Positions 34,138 to 45,400 of a DNA stretch of 64,000 bases are shown here, in pieces. The stretch is from the NCBI RefSeq assembly GCF_964340395.1, contig NC_135551.1, forward strand, positions 21,078,003 to 21,142,002. The letters run 5' to 3'. How positions within the stretch are numbered: position 1 is the first letter of the stretch; each line of letters begins with the position of its first letter. The notes beneath the pieces were generated by a model that saw only the letters and a list, made by a program, of their open reading frames with translations, searched no databases and was not told where the DNA came from. Position numbers and translations under genes: made by a program. This stretch comes from Glandiceps talaboti. Taxonomy: Eukaryota; Hemichordata; Enteropneusta; Spengelidae.

Positions 34138-35074
34138 AGTCATTATTGTTGATACTGTTTTGTGATTACTCTATTGTGGTGTTTGTTAGTATTCATTTTT
34201 TCTAAAAATCGAGTCTGAAGGCATGCAAACAACGTAATGATGTTCTTTTCATTCATGACCTGTGAGAGATCAATCGAAAGGTCAGATTGTACTTCGGGGA
34301 TTAGATTGGACTGTGGTGTTTCAGCCAAAATATCGGTTTTAGCCTTGTGATGTACATGTGATATTAAATTTTAGTTTTAAAATGTAAGTAAAACTTTTGA
34401 AAACATGACATTAACATTGATTAAACATCCAAGGATGAATGTAAAGTAATATGAGCATTTACCAGTCTGACGACTTTTCAAGGAACATAATGTATACGAT
34501 AATGTGATCGTAGCGTAGAATGACAGGAACACGTCATTCTGAACAGTTGAAAGACCATTTTCCGGTAGAGCAGAGGCTAGGGTGATTCGGGTTCGTGATC
34601 TGTGAGTCCTGTTTGACGTCACATGGGTATCTTCACACGTTTATGCGATAACAACCAAACATACTTCACTGTCCATGATTTCCTGTTACTTCAACCATTC
34701 TTGAATCTCAGTATTAAATGCTGGCAATAATATTTGATGGAAAATGTTAGATAGCACTCTTACAATTTGTTGTCATATGCTACACTTATAATAGGCCTGA
34801 CAAAACAAATGTTTGGTTCTGGTTACCCTCCACCCACCTAGTTTTTCACGCTGACCCTAAACTGTTTTACGTATACAAGAAAAAAATAATAAAATAGCGA
34901 AAATTATGTAGTCTAGCAAGAATTATGTAGTGGATACAGAAAGTGACATCAACTTAAAAAGATAATAAATTATAATATTGTTCTTCTAATCTGTAATGGC
35001 TGTACATCTGCTGGGAAGAAACCAATAACACAGAGACCATATGGAAAACATAACTACCTGAACTAGACACATGT

Positions 35075-35227
<153 letters not shown>

Positions 35228-35550
35228 TTAACAATCTACCTACCCACCTATTCTAAAATTGAGCATTATCGGAATCACATAATTTTTTTTGTTAGGCCTT
35301 ACATGAAAGTTTCAAATCAAATTCTTCTCTACTTTTATTCTTCGCCCATCAACCTAAAACAGAACTTCATGTTACTTATCAAATATTTAACATTTAATTT
35401 AAAAGATCATAGCTACTATTAACTCTACTGTAATATTTCATCGTCTGGCACAACAAACATGTTTTTACAACCATTGCTACAAATTTTACGTGAAAGGGTG
35501 ACCCTATTTTTGTTTTATTTCTCATTACCCGACCGACTCTTAGTTCCGAC

Positions 35551-35940
35551 GTTAGTCTCGGTTACCCAGCCTGTCGCCGCTTGGGGCCCTGCCTACGAGA
35601 CCACTCCAAACGAGAGTCTGAGGAAAACCACGTTTCACCTATCCCGCGCTGGGGTCACACAGTACATTTCTTCAAAGTCATAAAAAAGTGGGCTTACGAG
35701 GCTTGTTTGTTGTAGTTTAGATGTATGATATTTGAGATAGAAGTGATAACTTGTCGCGAAAGTATCTAAATCGTTTAGCCTACAATGTTGGAGGTGAAGT
35801 ATTCCCCAGCATGCACTGCTTCGATCGGTACTTCCTGCGTTGGCGAGTTGGAATCTCGTTTCTCCAGACTCTCGTTTGGGGTGGTGTCGTATAAGAGTCC
35901 CCAGCATCGAGAGGCTGGGTAACCGAGACTACTCAGACGT
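35551..35940. mobile_element. Foldback/MITE-like element upstream of SLC16 copy C
   Basis: TAGTCTCGGTTACCCAGCC and CCAAACGAGAGTCTG in the left arm (35553-35615) recur as reverse complements in the right arm (about 35862-35935). The middle is unique and has no transposase frame. It ends about 430 bp before the copy-C start codon. Confidence 0.6.
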
Positions 35941-36370
35941 CAAAAAAAATGTTTGGCCCACCCTTAATATTGTGTGGACCAGTACCGCTATGGCAAGAAT
36001 AAGCAAATGTCTGGACTGTCGACATCATCTACAGTCATGGCGGCAACGACAACACTTATTCACGAACACGGCATTGCTTTCATGACGGAAGTTATTCAAA
36101 CCACATAATGTTCTGTCCCCTGCGAGCTCACTTTTTATAGTGGAAGCAATGGCAAAGCATGCCATTGTACACTAGGCACTTCAGGAGTAACCAGTTCGAT
36201 ATCGAATGACCTCTTCATTCAGCAATTTATCAAGTGTCCACATTTGACCTTTCCATAAGGTAGTCTTTGGCACGAAACGTCATAGACAGTGTACATTTTG
36301 TATCAAGTATTGGCAAATAAAACAGATAGACTTTGACCAACTTGTTTTGCTGTGATATAAAATTGGCAGA

Positions 36371-39300
36371 ATGGTACAGAGAACAAGAGTCGTTGAAACC
36401 AAAAGCCCAGATGGAGGCTATGGTTGGGTAGTAGTTCTGGCTACAGTGGTCATAAACATAGTCATTGGTGTTGTATTCTTTTCCATAGGAATGATACTGT
36501 TAGAATTTGCTGAATACTTTGACAAGACCATAGAAGAGGTGGCCATGATTGCATCTGTATTTGGTGCAGTAAACTGTATGTCAGGTATGTGTATGGCAGT
36601 ATGCATGATAAGCTTTAACATACGGTTATGCCACACAGTGGTAATAAAGACAAGCATTTATTGCTCTTTTTCAGGTCTACTGGCTGGAAAATTGACCGAA
36701 AAGTATGGATCACGTGTTACTGTCATCTTCGGTGGTTTTCTATGTACCACTGGAGTTCTTCTATCTACTATGGCCCGTAATCTGTATATTTTATACATCA
36801 CATATGCTCTTTTGGTTGGTGAGTACATGCATGCCACGTTTTTCTTCTGATCACAGCTAGCAATTTATGAAATGATATTGCAATCAATATACATGTAATG
36901 ATATTGATAAGAGTGAAGTGTAGTAATACGAAGTTAGTACCCGGTCTCAATGTTGTGGTCATACGCGATTTATAACATCAACGTCGAACATCGACCACAA
37001 TTATTGTTTGTTTATGTTCGGAATCGCTGTGTCTTGTCCAATCAGAAAGCCGTTTTTATCATGACGTTTATGTCACATGTCAAAAGTGATATGTCACGTT
37101 AAACGTCATCAAGCATGATTGATCTGGGGCTCTGGGCACAGGTATATAATAATCCATATTAAACGTTTTTATTTCTGAAAGCACCATTTTAAGAAGGGGG
37201 GGGGTATTGGATAAAACCATTTGATTTGACAGACGTGTAACTGGTACGCCAATATCCATGCAACATTATTCTCGCAAACCCCTAGACCTGTTATTTCTTC
37301 TGCGGCACTGCAAAATAACGAACTCTGGACAGACGGTCTTGCACGGTGCAGTAAAAGAGGCTGTGATTTATGAGAAATAGGAATGCTGTATATGTATGAT
37401 TCTTATAAAATCCACGAACGAGAATTTTTTCCTTGTAACACTAGCTTTGTGAGCAATGTAGGTTGGATATTTATTATTTAATTATTTATTCACCTTGAGC
37501 ATTACTGCTCATCAGTAACATACAAAAATGAATAACAGGGCTGCTACAGGTCTAGGATATGATTCCAATATAGGATACTATATGCGATATACACAAGATG
37601 AGGGAGTTTTGACCAATGGTAAATCAGTATATGCCGGGCGACCACTCCCAAGGCCGGATTAAAAAGGGTGAACATTCTAACAAGCTGGATGACCTCCTCC
37701 TAGTGTTTTCCACCATTCCATATTCTTCAACAAGCCACTTGTCGCATACATGTATGTGCCACGTCTCCAAAGACTTTTGTATATAAACTTATTTTGACCA
37801 ATCACAATGTTTCCCTGAAAACAAGCAAATGTATGGGTGGATTAGTATAATTCCGTTTTCTACACTACTTTTCATATATAGGCATTGGTTCGGGACTTTC
37901 CTTTGTACCGGCCATTTTACTAATAAGCAAGTATTTCGAGAGAAGACATGGCTTCGCGAATGGACTAGCTTACAGTGGGTCGGCTATTGGCATGCTTGCT
38001 TATCCACCAGTCGGACATCTATTGATAGAATGTTATGGTTGGAGAGGAACTCTGTTCATAACAGCTGGACTGAGTGCTCAGATTGTTGTATGTGGAGCCC
38101 TAATGAAACCTGTAAATTGTGATAAACCATGCAAGAAAAGGGTATCGACACCTCCACCTGCCTTACCTAGGGATGGTCCTAGTTCTACACTATCTTCTGA
38201 TGAGCCCAGCAGAAGATCTTGTGAGTCAAGAAAAACATTGAAAACGGGTTCGTTGCATCATCATGAGAATTCTAAATTCAAAAGTGTAGTCAGCGATGTA
38301 CAAGGTGTCCAAAATCGAAAGAGATACATCCACCTTGAAAACAGTAAATCGTATAACTTGAGCAAGGCTGTCTCTATTCTTGGTTTACGCTTATTTGTTG
38401 ACAATCCGACTTTCACTGTTATCGTTGTTGCCCAATTCCTTGAAGGATTTGGCTTCAGTGCGATTAACGCACATCTCTTTGCCCGTACAGTATCCTCTGG
38501 TGTTTCAAAGTTAAACGCTGCATTCCTGATAACTATTTTTGGTGCGTGCAGTCTAGCAGGCCGTATATGTCACGGATTCTTAGTGGATTTCAAAATAATA
38601 TCAGCAGCACATTTTCTTGGAATCGCCATTGTCACTTTCGGAATCTTTGTATTGCTGAACCCTTTGATCAATGTTTATGCTGTTTTATTGATATTTTCTG
38701 CCATGTTGGGATTGTCGAGTGGAATCTATACGTCGCTGATACCAATCTCCATAAAAGAGTGTGTCGGAGAGAAAAACATGGCTATAGCTATTGGATGGGA
38801 TTACCTTATCATGGGGTTTGGATACTTGGTTGGACCTCTTTTCACTGGTAAGGATATAAAATTTAATCCATGGAAATAAAGTAATATTATAATAGCTAAT
38901 AGTCTGAAAAGCACATAATTTCATATTCCTAGTAACTAAGATTGCACTGTAAAACAGAAAACCTTACATTACAATTTATTTAATTTTCGGTTTTACTTTG
39001 GTGAACCATGCATGGGACACGGTGGTGATTTTGGGTTGGTTTGTTTGTTTGTGTTTGTTTACATGTTTGTTTGTTTTGGGTGCGCATAAAGATAGGTACT
39101 TTTCAACTCCAGACTAACAGTAACAAAGACACCACATACACAACATGAGCCTTTACCTTATCACACCATGAAAAGTGATAAGTATTGCTATTCTTTTACA
39201 GTGCAGTAGAAACAGACCACAGCAGAAATGACTGCGTATGAACTTGATGATGTTTATGGTTTCAACTGTTTACTTTCATAACATGATTATTTATCTGTGT

Positions 39301-39625
39301 CCACATTTCAACTGTGTGTAACACCTCTTTGTTTATTCCGCAGTTTAAGTTATCTGACCGTAAATGTCATGCCCCATAATGAAACGCCAAGTTAACTCCA
39401 ATTTCTCTGTAAATTCCGGGTTTATAATCGCTATGTTACAACATATACAAATTTAGTAACATATGTAATTTACTTCTAATAGGTTGGATTTATGGCAAAA
39501 CAGAGAACTTTGATGTCGCCTTCTTCATTACTGGTAGTGTGTTGATAATCAGTGGGTTAATGATAACATTGGCACCAAGTGTTAAATCTTGCAATAGAAG
39601 ACGAAATGAGAACTCTGACATCTGA
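36371..39625 (+). CDS. SLC16-like MFS transporter, copy C, complete
   Basis: Exons 36371-36584, 36675-36818, 37882-38847 and 39483-39625 encode 488 residues with the same three phase-1 intron positions. Start: MVQRTRVVETKSPDGGYGWV. TM2-3 loop: GLLAGKLTEKYGSR. TM4-5 motif: KYFERRHGFANGLAYSG. Then YGWRGTLFI, a central loop with a Pro/Ser-rich stretch (TPPPALPRDGPSS), LAGRICHGF in TM8, and IKECVGEKNMAIAIGWDYL. The C-terminal tail after TM12 is short (NRRRNENSDI), lacking the 25-residue extension of A and B. Intron 1 is only 90 bp. Intron 3 (38848-39482) contains a decayed inverted copy of the neighbouring unknown gene's exon. It clearly shares ancestry with A and B but is more diverged. Substrate unknown. 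Confidence 0.92.
39050..39440 (+). pseudogene. Decayed inverted copy of the 41-kb gene exon, inside SLC16 C intron 3
   Basis: GTGATAAGTATTGCTATTCT then TTTACAGTGCAGTAGAAACA (plus strand, from 39175) matches the minus strand around 41296-41258 almost exactly, including the splice-acceptor region. Weaker similarity extends across the exon body to about 39430. In the exon frame the copy hits TGA soon after the acceptor, so it is not coding. Confidence 0.6.
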
Positions 39626-40657
39626 AAAAATCAATTACCACATCATCATTGTTAGATATAAGAATAGAGTATGTCTCAAGCACCCAAAATGCTAAGTAGT
39701 TATGACAAGGAGTGTAATCCCCGTTCAAATAACCTGTATTCGATATGAAGAAAAATTTGTCTTTTTAATATCTGAGAGGTCATAGATACTAAAATATTGT
39801 TACTTAATGTTTTTCAACACTCAGCTGAGGAAATTCGGATGACCTCAGGGGCCTTGTCACTACGATTCGCTAGACAAGTAGTGACAAACCTTTAGTATGC
39901 GATTATTTTCCGTCTGAATGAAGTAAAATATTGGGGAATAATATAATTATACCTGGTAAAGCACAATGTATGGGGAAAATGATGGCGATTTACAACGTTT
40001 TCACTCAATATTTTGAGGACAGCAAAACCAGTGATGTAGACACACGTTGTCGTGACATAACACGACCAGGGTATATATTCCATATTTTCTGTTTAAACAC
40101 AATAACTTGGCTTGAGTATGGTATAAAGGGGTGTATATTGATCCCTTGCTCTGCAATTTCCTTAAACCTTCATTAGCTACAACTGGGATATTTTGTCATC
40201 AAGTAACCAAAAATACATTAATTCTGATTAGTCAATTACTTATTTTAAAATATATATTGTATATGTTAGTGGTCAATATTATCCATAGGAAGTGTAGTGT
40301 ACCAAGTTTTAAATCTTAAGCAAAAGCTTTGTTTTGAATCTGTCGTCATGTTATAACTGTACTAGTTGTAACTTGAGTAGCCTTTTTAGATCAGACAACC
40401 ACAATTTATTCACTGAAAATTGTTAAAATGCCAATAATTAGACAATGTACATGTTAATCAGTGGTTGATATTATCCATAAGTAGTGCTGAAATCAAGATC
40501 ACCGTCGAGGGCGCTGATTTTTGGATGCGCACCAATCAATGAAATATTTCATCTTTCTGACAATTGAAATATGGCATACTGCAACTTCAGATAGATTTAC
40601 TGGCCGGAATGTGACACGGGTTGCTTTTCATTACATGATTTTAATAAAGTAGTTTTC
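39626..40657. other. Intergenic sequence, nothing recognised
   Basis: AT-rich sequence between the convergent ends of SLC16 C (plus) and the unknown minus-strand gene. Frames are short and unsupported. Confidence 0.6.
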
Positions 40658-41243
40658 TTACAAACTAATATATGTAACTTGTGAAATGTAAGTGTATATT
40701 TTCAATGCATTTTGTGCACAATATTCTGAATCTATTGCTTTTTGCACTGAAGTGCAATACTGAAAACCCCATTCAATATGTGTTTCAAAATTAGCATGTA
40801 TTCGTTCCATGTTCCCTTTGTGCACATTAACCAGAGCATACCACACTTGCATCCATACGTCATGAGACTCTGTCATATTTCGATAAACCTGAAAATCATA
40901 TCTTGTTTATTGAATTGAACAAGAACAATCGCATCGTTTCCATAAGAAAAGTACACTATGGATATCAGGATATGGTTAATCCAAACAGGTTTCCTTAATA
41001 TTCTCGTCAACTACTTAAGAAATATATACTTACAACTATATAATGGTGTTGGCTTGGTGTTTCACTCATGTAACATGACTTTTTTACACTCACTCGGGCA
41101 ACTTCTAATGCAAAAGAAACGATTGCATAGGTGCCATGCACAGTGGGGGATGTAGACATAGTCATGTTGATATGTTGATTATCAGTCAGAAAATAAACTA
41201 TTGAAGCCATTAAAATCATCAAGTCCATGTCTAATGTTTTCAT
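40658..41243 (-). CDS. Unrecognised protein, last two exons
   Basis: The minus-strand exon ending at 41034 (CACCATTATATAGTT then GTAAGT) joins in phase 0 to exon 40888-40658 (acceptor TTTTCAG), giving HHYIV then VYRNMTESHDVWMQVWYALV and a stop at 40658-40660. The last exon has a periodic, helical look: WMQVWYALVNVHKGN, then FETHIEWGFQY, then VQKAIDSE and ALKIYTYI, rich in aromatic residues. An in-frame ATG at 41243 could be the start (MKTLDMDLMILMASIVYFL), giving 146 residues, but an acceptor (TTTCACAG) lies just upstream and opens in phase 0 at 41267, so more 5' exons are possible. ATTAAA lies shortly after the stop. No family recognised and no function proposed. It sits between an SLC16 gene and a SAMD9-like gene. 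Confidence 0.5.
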
Positions 41244-41266
41244 TAGAAGCCTGTTTTTACTGCACT

Positions 41267-42471
41267 GTGAAAGAATAGCAATACTTATCAGTGTTCAATG
41301 TGATTGGGTAAAGGGTCATGCTGTGTTTATTGTGTCTCTGTCTAGAGTTGAAGTATGTTTATCTTTGTGTCAAAAACGTAATGGCCCACGAGTGAAACAC
41401 CAAACCAACATCATTTCTATTGTAACATTGCTTGGTTAGTTTTCAGGAGTTTGCAAGTGGGATATTTTTTTTCATTTTCTTTCAATTTATTTCGGTTAGA
41501 AATGAATTTCAGGTCATGTCACGTTCGTCAACTTAACCATGACTGATTGTATATTCAAACATTTGAACTGATGTTTTCACGACAAAGAATAAGACAAGGA
41601 TTGGGGAGATCGTGACTATTTTGTACACAATTACACTACAGCTTCTTTATTTTATTTTTTTTCTGTTTGTGTAAAATATGAATGTGTATGCATGCCGTGA
41701 ACGATCGAATTCATAAATGAATTGATAAACGGCAAGTCAGGTCTACAAAAATGCAAAATCTATACTCGTTAATATATTACAGTTGAGACTGTAACAGTAT
41801 ATATGAACATACATGTAAACTAGAGTCTATGTGGGTATAGTTTGGAAACACTTCACACATAGGTGATATTCATCAATATGCCACTAACACTAAATGGATT
41901 GAACCTTGCAAACCAGAACTAACTTTCCGCGACACTGCGAAATAACCTCTTTGGTGGTACCGTAAAAGAGGTTGTGGTTTAAGGCGATGAGATTGATTAT
42001 CTGTCGACTTCATGCATTGTTCTTCTGAATCCATGGCTACCAATGAGACCAATTCAGAGAGCAGGAACTGACGTCCACACTTTCAATCTGGTGTCACTTC
42101 CAACACAGGAATCAGTATCAAGGCGTCTGCAAAAAAGAGCTCGAGGTTATGATAGAAACGATTTCGACTTAAAGATACGTTTTTACTTTGTAATATATCG
42201 TATTCACATGTGTTTCAATATCGTCAATTTGATGTTCTCGTGACACGAAAGAAGTATGATTTTGAAAATGAATCTACCTCATGTAAATTTATTTAAACAT
42301 TGTACACAAATCACTACCTTTTATTTCCTATCATTTTAAACTATTCCAGATGTTCAGTCATTTTACATTGTATTTAAATCGGGCAATTACATTAGTTTAG
42401 AACATTTCATGAAAAGATTATATACTTACCAAATGTCACTGCAGAATATTGTGTTCCATGTAACAGCTAGG
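41267..42471. other. Spacer between the unknown gene and the SAMD9-like gene
   Basis: Non-coding. It includes an inverted match between about 41043-41072 and 41383-41412 (GAGTGAAACACCAA-type arms) and a third copy of a dispersed repeat at 41926-41985. A possible 3' UTR donor of the SAMD9-like transcript, GTAAGT on the minus strand, lies at about 42429-42424. Confidence 0.5.
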
Positions 42472-45400
42472 CTAGTAGTAATCTGTAAGGAAGTCCGGAT
42501 TCGTTTTCATTTCCATCTCATATTCTTCCTCAAGGTTTGAGAGCAATTGGCGGATTTCTCTTTCTTTTTCCATTTTTTCGATCTGTAGCAAAATAGGATA
42601 TTGTTATATGGAAATTAAATCTTTGCGCGTGTTTTCAGTATTACAAGGATGGCAAACTGAAGTAGTTCTCTAGCCAAAAAAGACATCTATCTACCCAATG
42701 GCGTTTCTTGATAAAATGTTATATAGAAAGTGTACAAACATCAGTATATTTGTGTTTATAATGACCAAAAGAATGAAAATGAAACAAGTGTGACATTTAG
42801 AACGGTAAACCATCTTACATATCTCATAATTTTGATACCAAACTAACAATTGGATCCAGAATATTATGAACGTCGACGAGCGCGTTTCTATTTGATAGAA
42901 TGCAACACCACTGTACACGTACGTACAAAAAGAATTAAAGTACAAAATTACCTGATTTTTTTCCAGTTTGCAACCCGATTTCTTCAATTTTCTCAACTCC
43001 CCTATGCGTGTAAGATCTCTGGTCAGCTTACTATGTTTACTCCTGTATTCCAAATATTCGTTGGCGTCTTTTGAAGGCGATTCCACTATTACTGCTTGAC
43101 CGTTTGGTACGGGAAGTAATTCCTGAATGTCGTCGTCAAACTCCTCTGAATCTAGTCTGGTGCTGATATGATAAGCCACAGGACCTGACAAGCTAAATCC
43201 CAAATAGAAACTAACTGTCTCTCGACTGGAAACGGACTTAAATGGGATAGAGGTGAGAATTTCGATTGTTGCCTTATCTTCATTCAAAACATCACAAGCT
43301 CGAATTTGGTTATGAGACCACACAACACCCCTTAAGCGTTTTAATCGGGTTCGTACACGTGCTGACTCCCAAAATCGATCACCTTTGAATTCTAGGTTAC
43401 CACCGCCACTTAACTGTAGATCGCTTGTGTGAATAAATGCACGAAGTCCACTCTCTTTACCCAGGAAAAACAGTGTCGTTGGCTTGAGACGACATTGCGT
43501 AATAGGTATTCTCTTGTTCTTTCCAAGCTGTCCCCCTTCAGGTCTATCTTTTTGCTTTGATCCAAACATCGATTTGAGATTTTGTATTGCGTCGTCAAGA
43601 ATACTTGCGTCATATGGAAGGTTACTATTTTCTCTTGGCCACATCAACATCGACAGAAAATAGTATGGATACAGGCTATCACTGTGTGTAATCTGAATAT
43701 AAAGTTTTGTCATATCATAGACTCGATCGATTGATGTAACACCTTTCTGGTTCTTATCAAGGTTGCTCAAAGCTAGATTTAAGGAAATCAGGCAGTGCAG
43801 ATCGAAGGCATTCCGGGGTTCATTTTCCATGAGAAGCTTTTTTGCGGCAAGAAATATATTACAAACATGTTCTTTAACGAAACCTGTTTTTCCTTTCTTG
43901 AAATCTTGAACCATAGCGAATATATTTCGGAATCTGTTACATCCAAGGGCTGATACACGAAGTCTTCGCCACTCATTGGCGTTTGATGGTTCACGTATGT
44001 CAGTTGGCATTTCGTTTGTTTTCTCACCAAAATAGTGTGCATACTTACTATTAAATTCATACAACTTCGTTTTCATTCTCTGAAAATACGAATGTTCGAA
44101 GAAATAGTCTTCTTTATACACAGTACAATAATCTGTCATCCACTCGATTGCTTTTTCAATACTTATCCTTAACGATTTAAACTTCTTATGATACTGAGCC
44201 CATGGCATTGCTACAGGCTCTGGGGTGAACTCTTCTTTGACCAAGTACTTGTGTAGTAGCTCCATGCCAGCCAACGGTTTCCGAAAAGGTTCCACACATA
44301 GAAGTATTTCCATAAGTCGGAAGCACGTCTCTACTTCTTTGATGTAACCCACAGTATTTTGTGTATATCTTTCATGCATGGCTGCTCGTTGTGACTCTTC
44401 AAATACCTCTATAGCACGAAATCCTAAATGTATTCCATTTATCGCCTCCGATGGATCTAACTTAGTTTGTTTTATTTTCACATGCTCATAGTCACTATTC
44501 ATTTGCTCTTTGTAAATTTCGCCAAGAGTGTCTAGGAGATAAGAGTTACCTGGTTTTATTTTTACAGCCTTTTCGGCAAATTTCTTTGCTTCCTCAAACT
44601 CTTTTCTATGGAGATACAGACGTGCAACTTGCTGGGTCATCATTGCATCATCTTTAAATAACTGCATGCCATAAAGTAAAACCTTTGTAGCTTCATCTTC
44701 ATGGCCGGTTTTCACCATTTCCTCAATCAAGGGAGAAAATTTTGTCTCACAATCATCTCCATATTCATACTTTTTGCGCCTTTTCAGCATTTCTGTTGTC
44801 ATCCGCCCCAAGTCTTCCTTTGCATGAGAACTAGTTTTGAACAATTCAGATTCTAAGTACTCAAGAGTTGCAGCTCCAAGACTCTGAGATTCCCATAACA
44901 TCATTTGTTTGAGGACCTCTTTAGCAACGAGAGGGTGTACGATTTTGAAAGCTTTTACACTTCCTAAGGATACTTTCTGCATTTCAATTAATAATAATTT
45001 CGTAGGAGGGCTCAACAAGAACTCTATGTACTGTCCTTCTTTCCTAACGTTCTTATTTGGTGTGAAGTGGCTAAAACCCATTAGGGCATCACAGCAGGCT
45101 ACTGCTAAGGAAGATTCAAACACATATGTATTTAACAGAGCTACATATTTCAGGAGACGGCTTTCTGGACTTCCTTTGACCACTTCTTTTATTATACTTG
45201 TGACGACACTTTCCACGTATTCATGATTAAAATTTTCCTTCAGGATCATGAAAGATATCAAATGCCTTGGGTCGAATTCTTCCAAATCTTCACTTTTATC
45301 ATTTAACTCATCCAACTTCCGCACAAACCATAAACGCTCACCTTCTGTTAAAGCATGTTCAAGAGTAACACTTTCAAAGTGATGTTGATTTTTCTTTGAT

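Noticed and set aside
34143-34328. Minus-strand frame with protein-like composition (PQSNLIPEVQSDLSIDLSQ)
   Set aside because: No ATG start, no supporting splice sites, and it lies at the edge of a repeat region; left as possible transposon debris.
36418-36657. Minus-strand frame antisense to SLC16 exon 1 (similar shadows at other SLC16 exons and under the SAMD9-like exon)
   Set aside because: Shadow of conserved coding sequence on the opposite strand; the sense strand carries the family motifs and splice sites.
42691-42951. C-terminal extension of the SAMD9-like frame beyond 42952
   Set aside because: CAG|GTAATT at 42952 is a good donor and joins in phase 0 to exon 42582-42472. The read-through peptide is hydrophobic and unlike the family end, so it is treated as intron.
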